From Rivibacter subsaxonicus (GTDB taxonomy: Bacteria; Pseudomonadota; Gammaproteobacteria; Burkholderiales; Burkholderiaceae_C): a DNA stretch of 64,000 bases. The position numbers and the translations under genes were made by a program. Shown one piece after another: positions 51,666 through 63,020 of the stretch. Position 1 is the stretch's first letter, and every line of letters starts with the position of its first letter. The notes below the pieces were generated by a model. The model was given only the letters and a program-made list of their open reading frames with translations, was not told the DNA's origin and ran no database searches. The stretch lies in the NCBI RefSeq assembly GCF_004217215.1, contig NZ_SHKP01000004.1:714829-778828 (forward strand), in the 5' to 3' direction.

Positions 51666-52496
51666 TCAGAACGCCGCTTCCAGGTACAGCGTCGGCCCGA
51701 AGAAGCGGTAGTTCACGCTGCCGCGCCACAGTTGGCGCTCGACGCGGATGTCGTAGTGGACGTAGCGGTAGCCGAGCCCGATGCCGAACCTCGGCGAGAA
51801 GCGCCAGTTCAGGCTGGCCGAGGCGTTGATCAGCGAGCCGGAGTAGTCGTCGATGCTGAGCGTGAGGTAGTCGGCGCGCCCCCGCAGCAGCCAGTCGGGC
51901 GCCAGCGCGAAGATGCCGTACACGCCGAGCGTGGGCAGCGGGAACATCTCTTCCTGCTGCTCGACATGCACCGCCTCCACGATGGAGCCGCTCACCGCGC
52001 CGGCGAGCTCGATATTGAAGCGGGTCGCATGCACGCCGAGCGAGGCGCCGAATTCGGCATTCGGCTGGAGCAGGAACGAATAGCCCACGGTGGCGCGGTA
52101 GACGTCGGAGTCGAAGCGGCTGTCGAGCACCGCGGAGACCGGATAGACCGAGTCGTCCCAGCGGATCTCCTTGTCGATGCTGCGTCTGCCGCTGCGGCGC
52201 AGCGCGTAGTACTCGAACTCGAAACGCCAGGCCTCGCCGGCGCGTGCGCCCAGGCGCAGGTAGGGCAGGCTGGAGTCGCGTGGCAGGCCGAGGTCGCGCT
52301 CGAAGTCGATCTCGGTGCCGGGCACGTCGCCGACCAGCAGGTCGGCTTGCGCGCTCGATTCCGCGCGCGGGAAGAACGCGTCGACCTGCATCCAGTAGCG
52401 GTCGGCCACGTTCTCGGCCGCCGCGTTGCCGCACCAGGCGAGGCCGGCGCCGAGGGCAAGTTGCAGTGCGTAGCGGGCCGGCGTCGATCGACTCAT
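51666..52496 (-). CDS. Outer-membrane beta-barrel protein of unknown function
   Basis: 276 residues from the ATG at 52496. A Sec signal (YALQLALGAGLAWCGNAAAE, cleavage near 27) precedes a mature part of alternating hydrophobic/polar strands: RYWMQVDAFFPRAES, WRFEFEYYALRRSGRR, DVYRATVGYSFLLQPNAEFGASLGVHATRF, FGIGLGYRYVHYDIRV. It ends in YLEAAF with terminal Phe, the barrel-assembly signal. By strand count it could be a small barrel of 8-12 strands. No porin or enzyme motif is visible. It is divergent from the NagX-like gene (281 bases apart). Confidence 0.75.
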   Translation of the reverse strand: MSRSTPARYALQLALGAGLAWCGNAAAENVADRYWMQVDAFFPRAESSAQADLLVGDVPGTEIDFERDLGLPRDSSLPYLRLGARAGEAWRFEFEYYALRRSGRRSIDKEIRWDDSVYPVSAVLDSRFDSDVYRATVGYSFLLQPNAEFGASLGVHATRFNIELAGAVSGSIVEAVHVEQQEEMFPLPTLGVYGIFALAPDWLLRGRADYLTLSIDDYSGSLINASASLNWRFSPRFGIGLGYRYVHYDIRVERQLWRGSVNYRFFGPTLYLEAAF

Positions 52497-52777
52497 GCGG
52501 GTGTGGGTCTGGATGGTTGCGGTCGTGCTGGGGCCTTGATCGAAGGTGGCACGCGCCTGCTTTGCCGTCAACCCGCGCTCGCACCGACTGGCGGACACGC
52601 CACGCCATGCCTTGCGGCACGCCGGCCAGGCACCGACCATGGCGCGCGGCTGGATACAGTCGCGGCTCGACCACCTGAGCTTCTTCATCCGGGCCTGCAT
52701 CGCGACGCTGCCGGTCGTTGCCACGGTGGCGATGCTCGCTCCCTGTCTTCGGCCGCAGATGGCCCGATCTCTCGCGC

Positions 52778-53977
52778 ATGAAACCCGACACAGCCTCGAA
52801 CCTTGCTCCGGCGGATGCCGGCGCGCCGACCCAGGGCCGGCGCCTGCTCTCCCTCGACGCCTTCCGCGGCTTCACGATTGCCGCGATGCTGCTGGTCAAC
52901 GACCCCGGCGACTGGGGCCATCTGCATCCGCCGCTGGCGCATGCACGCTGGGACGGCTGGACCTTCACCGACCTGGTGTTTCCGTTCTTCCTGTTCATCG
53001 TCGGCGTCTCGATGACGCTGTCGCTCGGCCAGCGCGCCGTGCAGGGCGGCGACCGGCGCACGCTGGTCCTCAAGCTGTGGAAACGGGCGCTGACGATCAT
53101 CGTCATCGGCCTGCTGCTGAACCTGGTGCAGAACTTCGACCTCGCCGGCATGCGCGTCCCTGGCGTGCTGCAGCGGATCGGGCTGTGCATCCTGCTGGCC
53201 GCGCCGATCGTGGTCTACGCCGGCCTGCGCCAGCAGGTGGCCTGGATCCTCGGCCTGCTGGCCGGCTACTCGCTGCTGATGTTGCTGGTGCCGGCGCCGG
53301 GCGCCGACGGCGTGCTGCGCGCCGGTGCGCTGCAGCCGGGACAGGACCTGGGCTCCTACCTCGACCGCTTGCTGCTCGACGGCCACCTCTGGAGCCAGTC
53401 GAAGACCTGGGATCCGGAGGGACTGCTCGGCACGCTACCGGCCCTGGCCAGCACGCTGCTTGGCGTGCTGGCGGGCCGCTGGCTGGCCGGCAGCGCGCCG
53501 CCTGCCGAAAAGACGGCCTGGTTCTTCGTTGCCGGGATCGCCGCGCTGGTGCTGGGCATGGTGCTGGGCCTGGTGCTGATGCCGATCAACAAGAGCCTGT
53601 GGACGCCGTCCTATGCGCTGTTCATGACCGGCTGGGCGCTGGTCTATTTCGGCACCTTCTACTGGCTGCTCGACGGCCAGCCATCGGCGGCCTGGCGCGC
53701 GACGGCGGCGCGCTGGTTCAAGCCCTTGGTCGTGTTCGGCATGAACGCGCTGTTCCTGTTTGCCCTGTCGGCGCTGATCGCCACTGCCGGCTACACGCTG
53801 AAGATCACCCGCACCGACGGCAGCGCGGTCACGCTGCAGCAATGGCTGTACGCGCCGATCCAGGCGTTGCCGATCGCGCCCGAGAACGCCTCGTTGCTCT
53901 TCGCGCTGTGCTTCGTGAGCTTCATGTACCTGATCGCCTGGGGCATGTGGCGCAAGCGCTGGTTCGTGAAGGTGTGA
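52778..53977 (+). CDS. NagX/HGSNAT-like membrane acyltransferase (DUF1624-type)
   Basis: 399 residues from the ATG at 52778. About ten membrane helices. The N-terminal LLSLDAFRGFTIAAMLLVNDPGDW, then PPLAHARWDGWTFTDLVFPFFLFIVGVSM, holds the family signature; His55 sits in the segment that carries the catalytic His of human heparan-alpha-glucosaminide N-acetyltransferase. WDPEGLLGTLPALASTLLGVLAG is the second conserved block. Known members move acetyl groups from cytoplasmic acetyl-CoA to an amino sugar across the membrane. Some bacterial members (NagX) are thought to act in N-acetylglucosamine use. The substrate here is unknown. Confidence 0.82.
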   Translation: MKPDTASNLAPADAGAPTQGRRLLSLDAFRGFTIAAMLLVNDPGDWGHLHPPLAHARWDGWTFTDLVFPFFLFIVGVSMTLSLGQRAVQGGDRRTLVLKLWKRALTIIVIGLLLNLVQNFDLAGMRVPGVLQRIGLCILLAAPIVVYAGLRQQVAWILGLLAGYSLLMLLVPAPGADGVLRAGALQPGQDLGSYLDRLLLDGHLWSQSKTWDPEGLLGTLPALASTLLGVLAGRWLAGSAPPAEKTAWFFVAGIAALVLGMVLGLVLMPINKSLWTPSYALFMTGWALVYFGTFYWLLDGQPSAAWRATAARWFKPLVVFGMNALFLFALSALIATAGYTLKITRTDGSAVTLQQWLYAPIQALPIAPENASLLFALCFVSFMYLIAWGMWRKRWFVKV

Positions 53978-54085
53978 GCGGTGCGCCTACGAACGTGGTC
54001 CCGGTCGGCGCCCGCTTCCAGTCTTGACGCAGGCGGGGCCGAGGCGTATCACCCGGGCTCCCAACCAACGGAAGGAGAACGCGCC

Positions 54086-54667
54086 ATGCCCAAACCGTCC
54101 TTGATGTCGTCCAGCCTCGTGCGTGCCGCTGCAGTGGCATTGCTGCTCGGCGTGCCGGCCACTGCCGTCCTTGCTGCCGACCCCGCCGCACAACGGGCCG
54201 AGGTCAGGAAGATGTGCGACGAGGCGCTGGCCACGCTGTACAAGAGCAAGCCGGAACTGCAGGCGCGCATCGCCAAGGCCGCCGGCTATGGCTGCTTCTC
54301 GAGCTACGGTGTCTCCTTCATCGTCGGCGGGGCCGGCGGTCGCGGCCTGGTCCACCCCACTGGCGGCAAGGAGGTCTACATGAGCATGGGCCAGGCCTCG
54401 GCCGGTCTCGACATCGGCATCAAGGACTATCGCGAAGTGCTGGTGTTCAAGGATGCGGCGACGCTGAACAAGTTCATCGAATCGGGCTGGGAGTTCGGCG
54501 GCCAGGCCGGCGCCACCGCCACCGCCAAGGGCAAGGGCGGCACGACCGAGATGGGCGAGATGGCGACCGGCCCGATCGAGGTCTACCCGATGACCAAGAC
54601 CGGCTTGGCGGCCGGTGTCTCGGCGGCGGGCCGCAAGTACTGGAAGGACAAGGAGCTCAATCCCTGA
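54086..54667 (+). CDS. Exported SYLF/YSC84-domain lipid-binding protein
   Basis: 193 residues from the ATG at 54086 (AAGGAG at 54072-54077). A Sec signal (AAAVALLLGVPATAVLA, cleavage near 30) precedes a SYLF domain: GYGCFSSYGVSFIVGGAGGRGLV, MSMGQASAGLDIGIKDYREVLVF, then FGGQAGATATAKGKGGTTEMG and KTGLAAGVSAAGRKYW. SYLF (YSC84) domains bind phosphoinositides or other lipids in eukaryotes; bacterial copies are periplasmic and uncharacterised. The gene follows the NagX-like gene by 108 bases. Confidence 0.85.
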   Translation: MPKPSLMSSSLVRAAAVALLLGVPATAVLAADPAAQRAEVRKMCDEALATLYKSKPELQARIAKAAGYGCFSSYGVSFIVGGAGGRGLVHPTGGKEVYMSMGQASAGLDIGIKDYREVLVFKDAATLNKFIESGWEFGGQAGATATAKGKGGTTEMGEMATGPIEVYPMTKTGLAAGVSAAGRKYWKDKELNP

Positions 54668-54706
54668 GGCCGCCGAGCGAACGCGGCCGGCCCGGCCGGC
54701 AGCGAC

Positions 54707-55651
54707 TCAGAAGCTCAGCGCCAGCCCGAGCGACCAGCCCGTGACGTTGGGGCCGAACTTGTAGCGCAACACCGCGCGCCAGCGGGTTGCCCAGACGTCG
54801 TAGGCGCTCGAGTCGAGTTCGAATCCGGCACCGACCGAGTTGAGCTGGTTGAAGCCGAGGACGCCGGCATCGGGGCCGAGAAAGCGGGTGTGGGCGTACT
54901 CCAGCACGTAGCGCACCGGGCGCTGCAGCGCGGTCATTCCGGTCGGCGCTCGCCGGCGCGCCCACAGCCCCACGCTCTGCGCGCTCGCGCTGCCCTGGAC
55001 CGCCTCGTTGCTGCTGCCGTAGCTGCGCAATTCGACATCGGTGTAGCGGATCTCGAGATCGAGATCCTGCTCGGGCGAGAAGGATTCGTAGTCGAGCATC
55101 AGCGAGCCGCCGAGGCCGTAGGCGTTGAGCCTGCCGCCGTCGATGAAGTCCAGATCGAGCTCGGTGTTGCTCTCGACGAAGAACTTGGCCACGCGCAGAT
55201 CGCTGGCCACGTAGCCAAGCGTGAAATTGAAGATCGGCCGCACGACCCAGTGCTCGGAGATCGGGAAGTCCCAGCCGATGCCGCCGGTGGCGGTGACGGT
55301 GTTCCAGCGGGCCGGGAGCACGCGCTGTTCGGTGCCGTCGGATGCGACGAAGACCGGGTCGTAGCGCGAATAGGCCGCATTGCCTTCCAGGTACAGCGGT
55401 GTTTCGCGGCTCCAAGTGAAGCCGCCGCCGAACTGGGTCATCCAGATGCCCGGGTTCTGGCTCTGGGAATTGGTGATGGACAGCGAACTGGTCGTGACAT
55501 CGGGCGCGACCGTCAGCGTCATCAGCGACATCACGCCGTTGACGTGACTCTGCATGTCGACGCCTTCGGTCCTGAACTGGGCTCGCGCCGGGACCGTGAT
55601 CAGGGCTGTCAGTGCGACAAGAACCAGCAGTGGCGGCCGCAACCAGCGCAT
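54707..55651 (-). CDS. Outer-membrane barrel-like protein of unknown function
   Basis: 314 residues from the ATG at 55651, chosen because the longer frame to 55882 runs into xdhC. A Sec signal (LLVLVALTALITVPARAQ, cleavage near 25) precedes a strand-rich mature region (FGGGFTWSRETPLYLEGNAAYSR, WVVRPIFNFTLGYVASDLRV, YGLGGSLMLDYESFSPEQDLDLEIRYTDVELRSY). The end GWSLGLALSF carries a terminal Phe beta-signal. It is convergent with the SYLF gene and follows xdhC in the same direction (76 bases). A transport or adhesin role cannot be told. Confidence 0.75.
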   Translation of the reverse strand: MRWLRPPLLVLVALTALITVPARAQFRTEGVDMQSHVNGVMSLMTLTVAPDVTTSSLSITNSQSQNPGIWMTQFGGGFTWSRETPLYLEGNAAYSRYDPVFVASDGTEQRVLPARWNTVTATGGIGWDFPISEHWVVRPIFNFTLGYVASDLRVAKFFVESNTELDLDFIDGGRLNAYGLGGSLMLDYESFSPEQDLDLEIRYTDVELRSYGSSNEAVQGSASAQSVGLWARRRAPTGMTALQRPVRYVLEYAHTRFLGPDAGVLGFNQLNSVGAGFELDSSAYDVWATRWRAVLRYKFGPNVTGWSLGLALSF

Positions 55652-55727
55652 CGGGACTCGGGCGAGGGACGATGCAGCGATCGTACCGAAGCCGCGGTCC
55701 GCGGCCGAGGTCAACGCGCAACGGCCA

Positions 55728-56732
55728 TCAGAGCGAGCAGCCGGCCTCCGGCCCAGAAGCGGCGGCGGGCGGCAGTGGTTCGGGAATGCGGTAGCCGTAG
55801 CGCTCGGCGGTGAGCTCGGCCAGGATCGCCACGGCGATCTCGGGTGGCGTGCGCGCCCCGTTGCGGATGCCGACCGGGCCATGCAGGCGCTGCAGTTGGG
55901 CCTCGCTGATGCCGAAATGCTCGCTCAGCCGCTCGCGCCGCTTGGCCTGGTTCAGGCGCGAGCCGATCGCGCCGACATAGAAGGCATCGCTGGCCAGTGC
56001 CTCCATCAGCGCCAGGTCGTCGAGCTTGGGGTCGTGCGTCAGCGCGATGACGGCGGTGTGGCCGTCGGGCCGCAGCTCGCGCACCACGTCGTCGGGCATG
56101 CCCTTGAGCAGGCGGGCGCCGGCCACGCCGAAGCCGCCGGCGTGCTCCTCGCGCGGATCGCAGACCAGCACCTCGTAGTCGAGGGCGCGTGCCATCTCGG
56201 CCAGGTAGGTGCTCATCTGGCCGGCGCCGATCAGCAGCAGGCGCCAGCTCGGGCCGTGGGTGCTGAGCAGCGTCGCGTCATCCACCACCAGCGTCGCGCC
56301 GGGTGGCGCCGGCGCCAGCGTGACCGCGCCGGTGGCGAGGTCGAGCCGGCGCTGGACCCGCTCGCCAGCCGCCAGTCGCGCCAGCAGTGCTTCGATTTGC
56401 GAGGCTTCGCCGATCGGCTCGAGCACCAGTTCCAGCGTGCCGCCGCAGGGCAGGCCGAAGCGCGTCGCCTCTTCTGCCGAGACGCCATAGCGCACCCGTT
56501 CAGGGGCCGTCAGCGCCAGCGCGCCGCGCTGGATGCGCTCGATCAGGTCGTCCTCGATGCAACCGCCCGAGACCGAGCCGGCGATGCGGCCGTCGCCGCG
56601 CACTGCCACCAGCGAGCCGATCGGGCGCGGCGCCGAGCCCCAGGTTCGGGTGATCGTGCCCAGTACCGCGCGCTGGCCATCGGCGCGCCAGCTGGCGATC
56701 TCTCTGAGGACCTGGAGGTCGACGTTATCCAT
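55728..56732 (-). CDS. xdhC: XdhC/CoxI-family molybdenum-cofactor handling protein
   Basis: 334 residues from the ATG at 56732 (an upstream start at 56756 is possible). The N-terminal XdhC domain has GSAPRPIGSLVAV and AGSVSGGCIEDDLIE, where the Cys of SGGCIE is the family hallmark. FGLPCGGTLELVLEP follows, and the C-terminal Rossmann part has LLLIGAGQMSTYLAEMARALDYEVLVCDPREEH. XdhC/CoxI proteins bind Mo cofactor and help sulfurate and insert it into xanthine-dehydrogenase-type enzymes. It is divergent from coxS, so it is the natural assembly factor for the Cox-like enzyme. The repeat element at 56801 lies between them. Confidence 0.9.
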   Translation of the reverse strand: MDNVDLQVLREIASWRADGQRAVLGTITRTWGSAPRPIGSLVAVRGDGRIAGSVSGGCIEDDLIERIQRGALALTAPERVRYGVSAEEATRFGLPCGGTLELVLEPIGEASQIEALLARLAAGERVQRRLDLATGAVTLAPAPPGATLVVDDATLLSTHGPSWRLLLIGAGQMSTYLAEMARALDYEVLVCDPREEHAGGFGVAGARLLKGMPDDVVRELRPDGHTAVIALTHDPKLDDLALMEALASDAFYVGAIGSRLNQAKRRERLSEHFGISEAQLQRLHGPVGIRNGARTPPEIAVAILAELTAERYGYRIPEPLPPAAASGPEAGCSL

Positions 56733-56800
56733 GGGGTATTGGCGATGCTTGCACACATTGGAGCCGATGCGCGGATCATCTGCCGGCGCAGGGAAATCTG

Positions 56801-57063
56801 GGGCCTGTTAACGCTACCGGAGGGGTCGCGTGACCCAGGAAACAAAGGCCATCAAGGCGCAAAGCGCAGCCGGGGTCGGCCCCCGGCGAGCTTTGCAACG
56901 CCGAGGGCCGCAGTTTCCTGGGATCACCCTTCGGGCCTGGGTCGCGCAGGCCGCAGGGCGGCGTTGCTCGGTCGTTGCGTGCATGAGCACGCGTCCTTCC
57001 TCGCGCCTACCCCTGCGGCCTGCGCGGCCCGGGCGCGAGCCCTCCGGTAGCGTTAACAGGCCC
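56801..57063. repeat. 263-bp structured element with 24-bp perfect terminal inverted repeats
   Basis: The ends are a 24-base perfect inverted repeat (56801-56824 and 57040-57063, starting gggcctgttaacgctaccgg). Inside are two further inverted repeats: the flanks of 56831-56927 (cccaggaaac / gtttcctggg plus an interrupted inner stem) and 56932-57035 (gcgcaggccgcaggg / ccctgcggcctgcgc). There is no ORF of note. I see no clear target-site duplication. It could be a MITE-like or other miniature structured repeat; it fills more than half of the 497-base divergent region between xdhC and coxS. Confidence 0.75.
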
Positions 57064-57229
57064 TAGGCCGCCTGGGTAACTTCCTAAGGGTTTGCATCAT
57101 GCATCCACGGACCGGCACGACTCCTAGCATCGAAGCGAATCGGCGCATTGGCGCCGTCGTTCTTTTGCGCTCCGGCACCCGCGCCGCGACGCCTTCCGCA
57201 GCCTCAGCCAAACCAGCCAAGGAGACGAT

Positions 57230-57703
57230 ATGGGCACCCCGATCTCGTTGAAAGTGAACGGCAAGTCGGTCAAGCGCGAGGTGGCGCCGCAGACGCTGCT
57301 GGTGGAGTTCCTGCGCGAGACGCTGCGCCTGACCGGCACCCACGTCGGCTGCGACACGGCGCAATGCGGCGCCTGCACCGTGCACATCAACGGCCGTGCG
57401 GTCAAGAGCTGCAGCCTGCTCGCGGTGCAGGCCGACGGCGCCGAGGTCACGACCATCGAGGGCCTGGCCGCGGCCGACGGCACGATGCATCCGATGCAGG
57501 CGGCCTTCAGGAGCTGCCATGGCCTGCAGTGCGGCTTCTGCACCCCGGGCATGGTGATGAGCGCGGTCGACCTGGTGCAGAACCATCCGCACAGTTGCGA
57601 CGCCGAGGTGCGCGAAGGCCTCGAGGGCAACATCTGCCGCTGCACCGGCTACCAGAACATCGTCAAGGCGGTGCGCGAAGGCGCGACTGCCATGGGCGTC
57701 TGA
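57230..57703 (+). CDS. coxS: CO-dehydrogenase-type hydroxylase, small iron-sulfur subunit
   Basis: 157 residues. The plant-type [2Fe-2S] site is Cys41, Cys46, Cys49 and Cys61 ([22 protein letters not shown]). The second, all-helical [2Fe-2S] site is Cys101, Cys104, Cys136 and Cys138 (CGFCTPG ... CRCTGY). Length and spacing match CoxS and other molybdenum hydroxylase small subunits. It passes electrons from the Mo centre to the FAD subunit. AAGGAG lies just before the ATG. It begins the cox-like operon, 11 bases upstream of the large subunit. Confidence 0.94.
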   Translation: MGTPISLKVNGKSVKREVAPQTLLVEFLRETLRLTGTHVGCDTAQCGACTVHINGRAVKSCSLLAVQADGAEVTTIEGLAAADGTMHPMQAAFRSCHGLQCGFCTPGMVMSAVDLVQNHPHSCDAEVREGLEGNICRCTGYQNIVKAVREGATAMGV

Positions 57704-57714
57704 GGAGCACGACC

Positions 57715-60069
<2,355 letters not shown>

Positions 60070-60093
60070 ACAACCAGCTTCGAGGAGATTTCC

Positions 60094-60885
60094 ATGGAAG
60101 CCTTTGCCTTTTCCCGTCCGGCCGCGGTGGCCGATGCGGCGCGCTCGGTGGCAGCCGCCGACAGCAAGTTCGTGGCCGGTGGCCAGTCGCTGCTGGGCGC
60201 GATGAAGCTCGGTCTGGCCGCGCCCTCGGCGCTGGTCGACCTTGGCGGCATCGCGGAGTTGCGTGGCATCACGGTGGCCGGCGGCACGGTGACGATCGGC
60301 GCGATGACCACGCACGCCGCGGTGGCGGCGTCGAAGGAGGTTGCGGCGGCGATCCCGGCGCTGGCCGCGTTGGCCGGCAACATCGGCGATCGCCAGGTGC
60401 GCAACCGCGGCACCATCGGCGGCAGCCTCGCCAACAACGATCCGGCCGCCTGCTATCCGGCCGCGGTGCTCGGTCTCGGCGCGACGATCCACACCGACAA
60501 GCGGACCATTGCCGCCGATGACTTCTTCAAGGGCCTGTACGAAACCGCGCTGGCCGACGGCGAACTGATCACCAAGGTCAGCTTCCCGGTGCCGAAGAAG
60601 GCCGCCTGGCAGAAGTTCAAGCAGCCGGCTTCGCGCTTCTCGATCGTCGGCGTGTTCGTGAGCCAGGGCGCGGGCGGCGTGCGGGTCGCGGTCACCGGCG
60701 CCGGCGCCGGCGTGATGCGGGCCAAGGACATCGAGGCGGCCCTGACGGCCAGCTGGACGCCGGCGGCCGCGGCCGGGGTCAAGGTCTCGAGCGCCGGCCT
60801 CAACAGCGACCTGCACGGCTCGGCCGAGTACCGCGCCGCGCTGATCCCGGTGCTGGCCGGGCGCGCGGTGGCCGCGGCGGGATGA
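60094..60885 (+). CDS. coxM: CO-dehydrogenase-type hydroxylase, FAD-binding medium subunit
   Basis: 263 residues. FAD-binding motifs [15 protein letters not shown] (about 28-42) and [31 protein letters not shown] (about 94-124) are present, with the double-Gly pattern typical of CoxM. The C-terminal CO_deh_flav_C part ends at about 258. It accepts electrons from CoxS. The order here is S-L-M rather than M-S-L of carboxydotrophs. The TGA overlaps the coxD start (ATGA at 60882). Confidence 0.93.
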   Translation: MEAFAFSRPAAVADAARSVAAADSKFVAGGQSLLGAMKLGLAAPSALVDLGGIAELRGITVAGGTVTIGAMTTHAAVAASKEVAAAIPALAALAGNIGDRQVRNRGTIGGSLANNDPAACYPAAVLGLGATIHTDKRTIAADDFFKGLYETALADGELITKVSFPVPKKAAWQKFKQPASRFSIVGVFVSQGAGGVRVAVTGAGAGVMRAKDIEAALTASWTPAAAAGVKVSSAGLNSDLHGSAEYRAALIPVLAGRAVAAAG

Positions 60886-61799
60886 GCACAGCCGCCGCGC
60901 TGCCGGCGAGCATCGACGAAACCCAGGCGCGGCTGCTCGAACACGATTACGTCGCCAGCCGCGAGCTGGCGACCACGGTGTTCCTCGCGCTGCGCCTGCA
61001 GCGGCCGCTGTTCCTCGAGGGCGAGCCCGGCACCGGCAAGACCGAGATTGCGCGCACGCTGGCGGCAGCACTCGGCCGGCCGCTGATCCGGCTTCAGTGC
61101 TACGAGGGGCTCGACCTGGCCGGCGCCGCCTACGAATGGAACTACGCGCGCCAGATGCTCGAGATCCGTCTCGCCGAGGCCTCGGGCCAGGAGCGTGACC
61201 GGCTCAGCAGCAACCTCTTCTCGCGCCGCTTCCTGATCGAGCGGCCGCTGTTGCAGGCCATCGACCCCCACCAGAGCGTGGCTCCGGTGTTGCTGATCGA
61301 CGAGCTCGACCGCGCCGACGAACCCTTCGAGGCCTTCCTGCTCGAGGTACTGGCGGACTTCCAGATCACGATTCCCGAGCTCGGCACGATCAAGGCCACC
61401 CACCCGCCGATCGTGGTGCTGACCAGCAACCGCACGCGCGAGATCCACGACGCGGTCAAGCGGCGCTGCCTCTACCACTGGGTCGATTTCCCGGACGCGC
61501 AGCGCGAACTCGCGATCCTGCAGCGCCGTGTGCCGAACGCGCCGCTGGCGCTGGCTCGGCAGGTGGTGGACTTCATCCAGCGCCTGCGCGGCGTCGAGCT
61601 CTACAAGCTGCCCGGCATCGCCGAAACCATCGAGTGGACCCGGGCGCTGCTCGAGCTCGACGCGCTGGTGCTCGACCCGGCCACGCTGCAGAACACGCTC
61701 GGCGTGCTGCTCAAGTACCAGGACGACATCGCCAAGGTCCAGGGCTCGGAGGCGGCGCGTCTGCTGGCCGAGGTGCGCACGGCCACGCACGGCGCCTGA
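60882..61799 (+). CDS. coxD: MoxR-type AAA+ ATPase (CoxD-like)
   Basis: 305 residues. Walker A is GEPGTGKT (47-54), Walker B VLLIDELDRAD (136-146), and sensor-type VVLTSNRTREIHDAVKRRCLYHWVDFP follows. This layout is the MoxR family. In Oligotropha CoxD is an AAA+ chaperone needed for the mature Cu-Mo centre; in form II clusters the need is less clear, but CoxD-CoxE pairs generally act with vWA partners. The start overlaps coxM by four bases, and the vWA gene follows four bases after its stop. Confidence 0.92.
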   Translation: MSTAAALPASIDETQARLLEHDYVASRELATTVFLALRLQRPLFLEGEPGTGKTEIARTLAAALGRPLIRLQCYEGLDLAGAAYEWNYARQMLEIRLAEASGQERDRLSSNLFSRRFLIERPLLQAIDPHQSVAPVLLIDELDRADEPFEAFLLEVLADFQITIPELGTIKATHPPIVVLTSNRTREIHDAVKRRCLYHWVDFPDAQRELAILQRRVPNAPLALARQVVDFIQRLRGVELYKLPGIAETIEWTRALLELDALVLDPATLQNTLGVLLKYQDDIAKVQGSEAARLLAEVRTATHGA

Positions 61800-61803
61800 G
61801 ACC

Positions 61804-63015
61804 ATGTTGCCGGCCACCACCGCCGAGCAACTCCCGGGCCACCTGGCCGAGAACGTGATGCACTTCGGCCGCGTGCTGCGCGCGGCAGGGCTGCCGGTCG
61901 GCACCGACCGCGTGCAGCTGGCACTGCAGGCGCTGCAGGTGGCCGGCCTCGAGAGCCGGCGCGACTTTCGCACCACGCTCGCCGCCTGCATGGTCGATCG
62001 CGCCGAGCACCGCGCGATGTTCGACCAGGCCTTCCACATCTTCTGGCGCGACCCCGACCTGCTCGGCCGCGTGATGGCGATGCTGCTGCCGCGCGTGCAG
62101 GGTCGCGAGGCGGTGCCACCACCTCCCGAGAACCGGCGCCTGGGCAACGCGCTGTTTCCGCAGCAGGGCGAGCGGCCCGCTCCGCCGAAGGAAGAGACCA
62201 AGCTTGAGCTCGACGCGAGCCTGACCTGGAGCGAGCAGGAGCAACTGCGCAAGCAGGACTTCGAGACCATGAGTGCCGCCGAATGGGCGGCCGCGAAGCG
62301 GCTGTTGCGTGGCATGAACCTGCTGCTGGAGCCGCTCGCGACGCGCCGCTTCGAGGGCGCCGCGCGGCCGGGTCGCGTCGACTGGCGCGCCACGCTGCGT
62401 TCGATGGGCCGCCATGGCGGCGAGCTGCCGCTGCTTCGCTTTAAGCGGGTGCGCGAGCGGCCGGCGCCGATCGTGCTGCTGGCCGACATCTCCGGCTCGA
62501 TGAGCCGCTACTCGCGCATGCTGCTGCACTTCGCGCATGCGCTGTCCAGGGCCAATACGCGTGTACAGAGCTTCAGCTTCGGCACCCGGCTGACGCCGAT
62601 CACGCGCGCGCTGCGCGAGCGCGATGCCGACCTCGCCGTGGCGCGCGTCTCGCACCAGGTGCAGGACTGGTCGGGCGGCACCCGGCTGGCGGCCTGCCTT
62701 CATCAGTTCAACCAGCGTTGGGCCCGGCGCACGCTCGACAGCCGCACCACCGTGCTGCTGGTGACCGATGGCCTCGAGCATGGCGACGTGGCACAGCTCG
62801 GCTTCGAGGCCGAGCGCCTGAGCAAGAGCTGCCGCCGGCTGATCTGGCTCAACCCTCTGCTGCGCTACGAGGGCTTCGAGCCGCGCGCGGCCGGCATCAA
62901 GGCACTGCTGCCACATGTGGACCGGCTGCTGCCGGCGCACAACCTCGACAGTCTCGAAGCACTCGGCGTGCTGTTGTCTGGCCGGCCCGAGCCGATTCAC
63001 AGACGGCTATCCTGA
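61804..63015 (+). CDS. coxE: vWA-domain protein CoxE-like (AAA+ partner)
   Basis: 403 residues from the ATG at 61804. The N-terminal helical part contains the CoxE-type EEQLRKQDFETMSAAEW. The C-terminal von Willebrand A domain has the metal site LLADISGSMSRYSRM (Asp228, Ser230, Ser232), WSGGTRLAACLHQFN (Thr of MIDAS) and LLVTDGLEHGD. vWA proteins next to MoxR ATPases act as adapters for metal-centre insertion. It is coupled with coxD and followed by coxG after five bases. Confidence 0.92.
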   Translation: MLPATTAEQLPGHLAENVMHFGRVLRAAGLPVGTDRVQLALQALQVAGLESRRDFRTTLAACMVDRAEHRAMFDQAFHIFWRDPDLLGRVMAMLLPRVQGREAVPPPPENRRLGNALFPQQGERPAPPKEETKLELDASLTWSEQEQLRKQDFETMSAAEWAAAKRLLRGMNLLLEPLATRRFEGAARPGRVDWRATLRSMGRHGGELPLLRFKRVRERPAPIVLLADISGSMSRYSRMLLHFAHALSRANTRVQSFSFGTRLTPITRALRERDADLAVARVSHQVQDWSGGTRLAACLHQFNQRWARRTLDSRTTVLLVTDGLEHGDVAQLGFEAERLSKSCRRLIWLNPLLRYEGFEPRAAGIKALLPHVDRLLPAHNLDSLEALGVLLSGRPEPIHRRLS

Positions 63016-63020
63016 ACATC

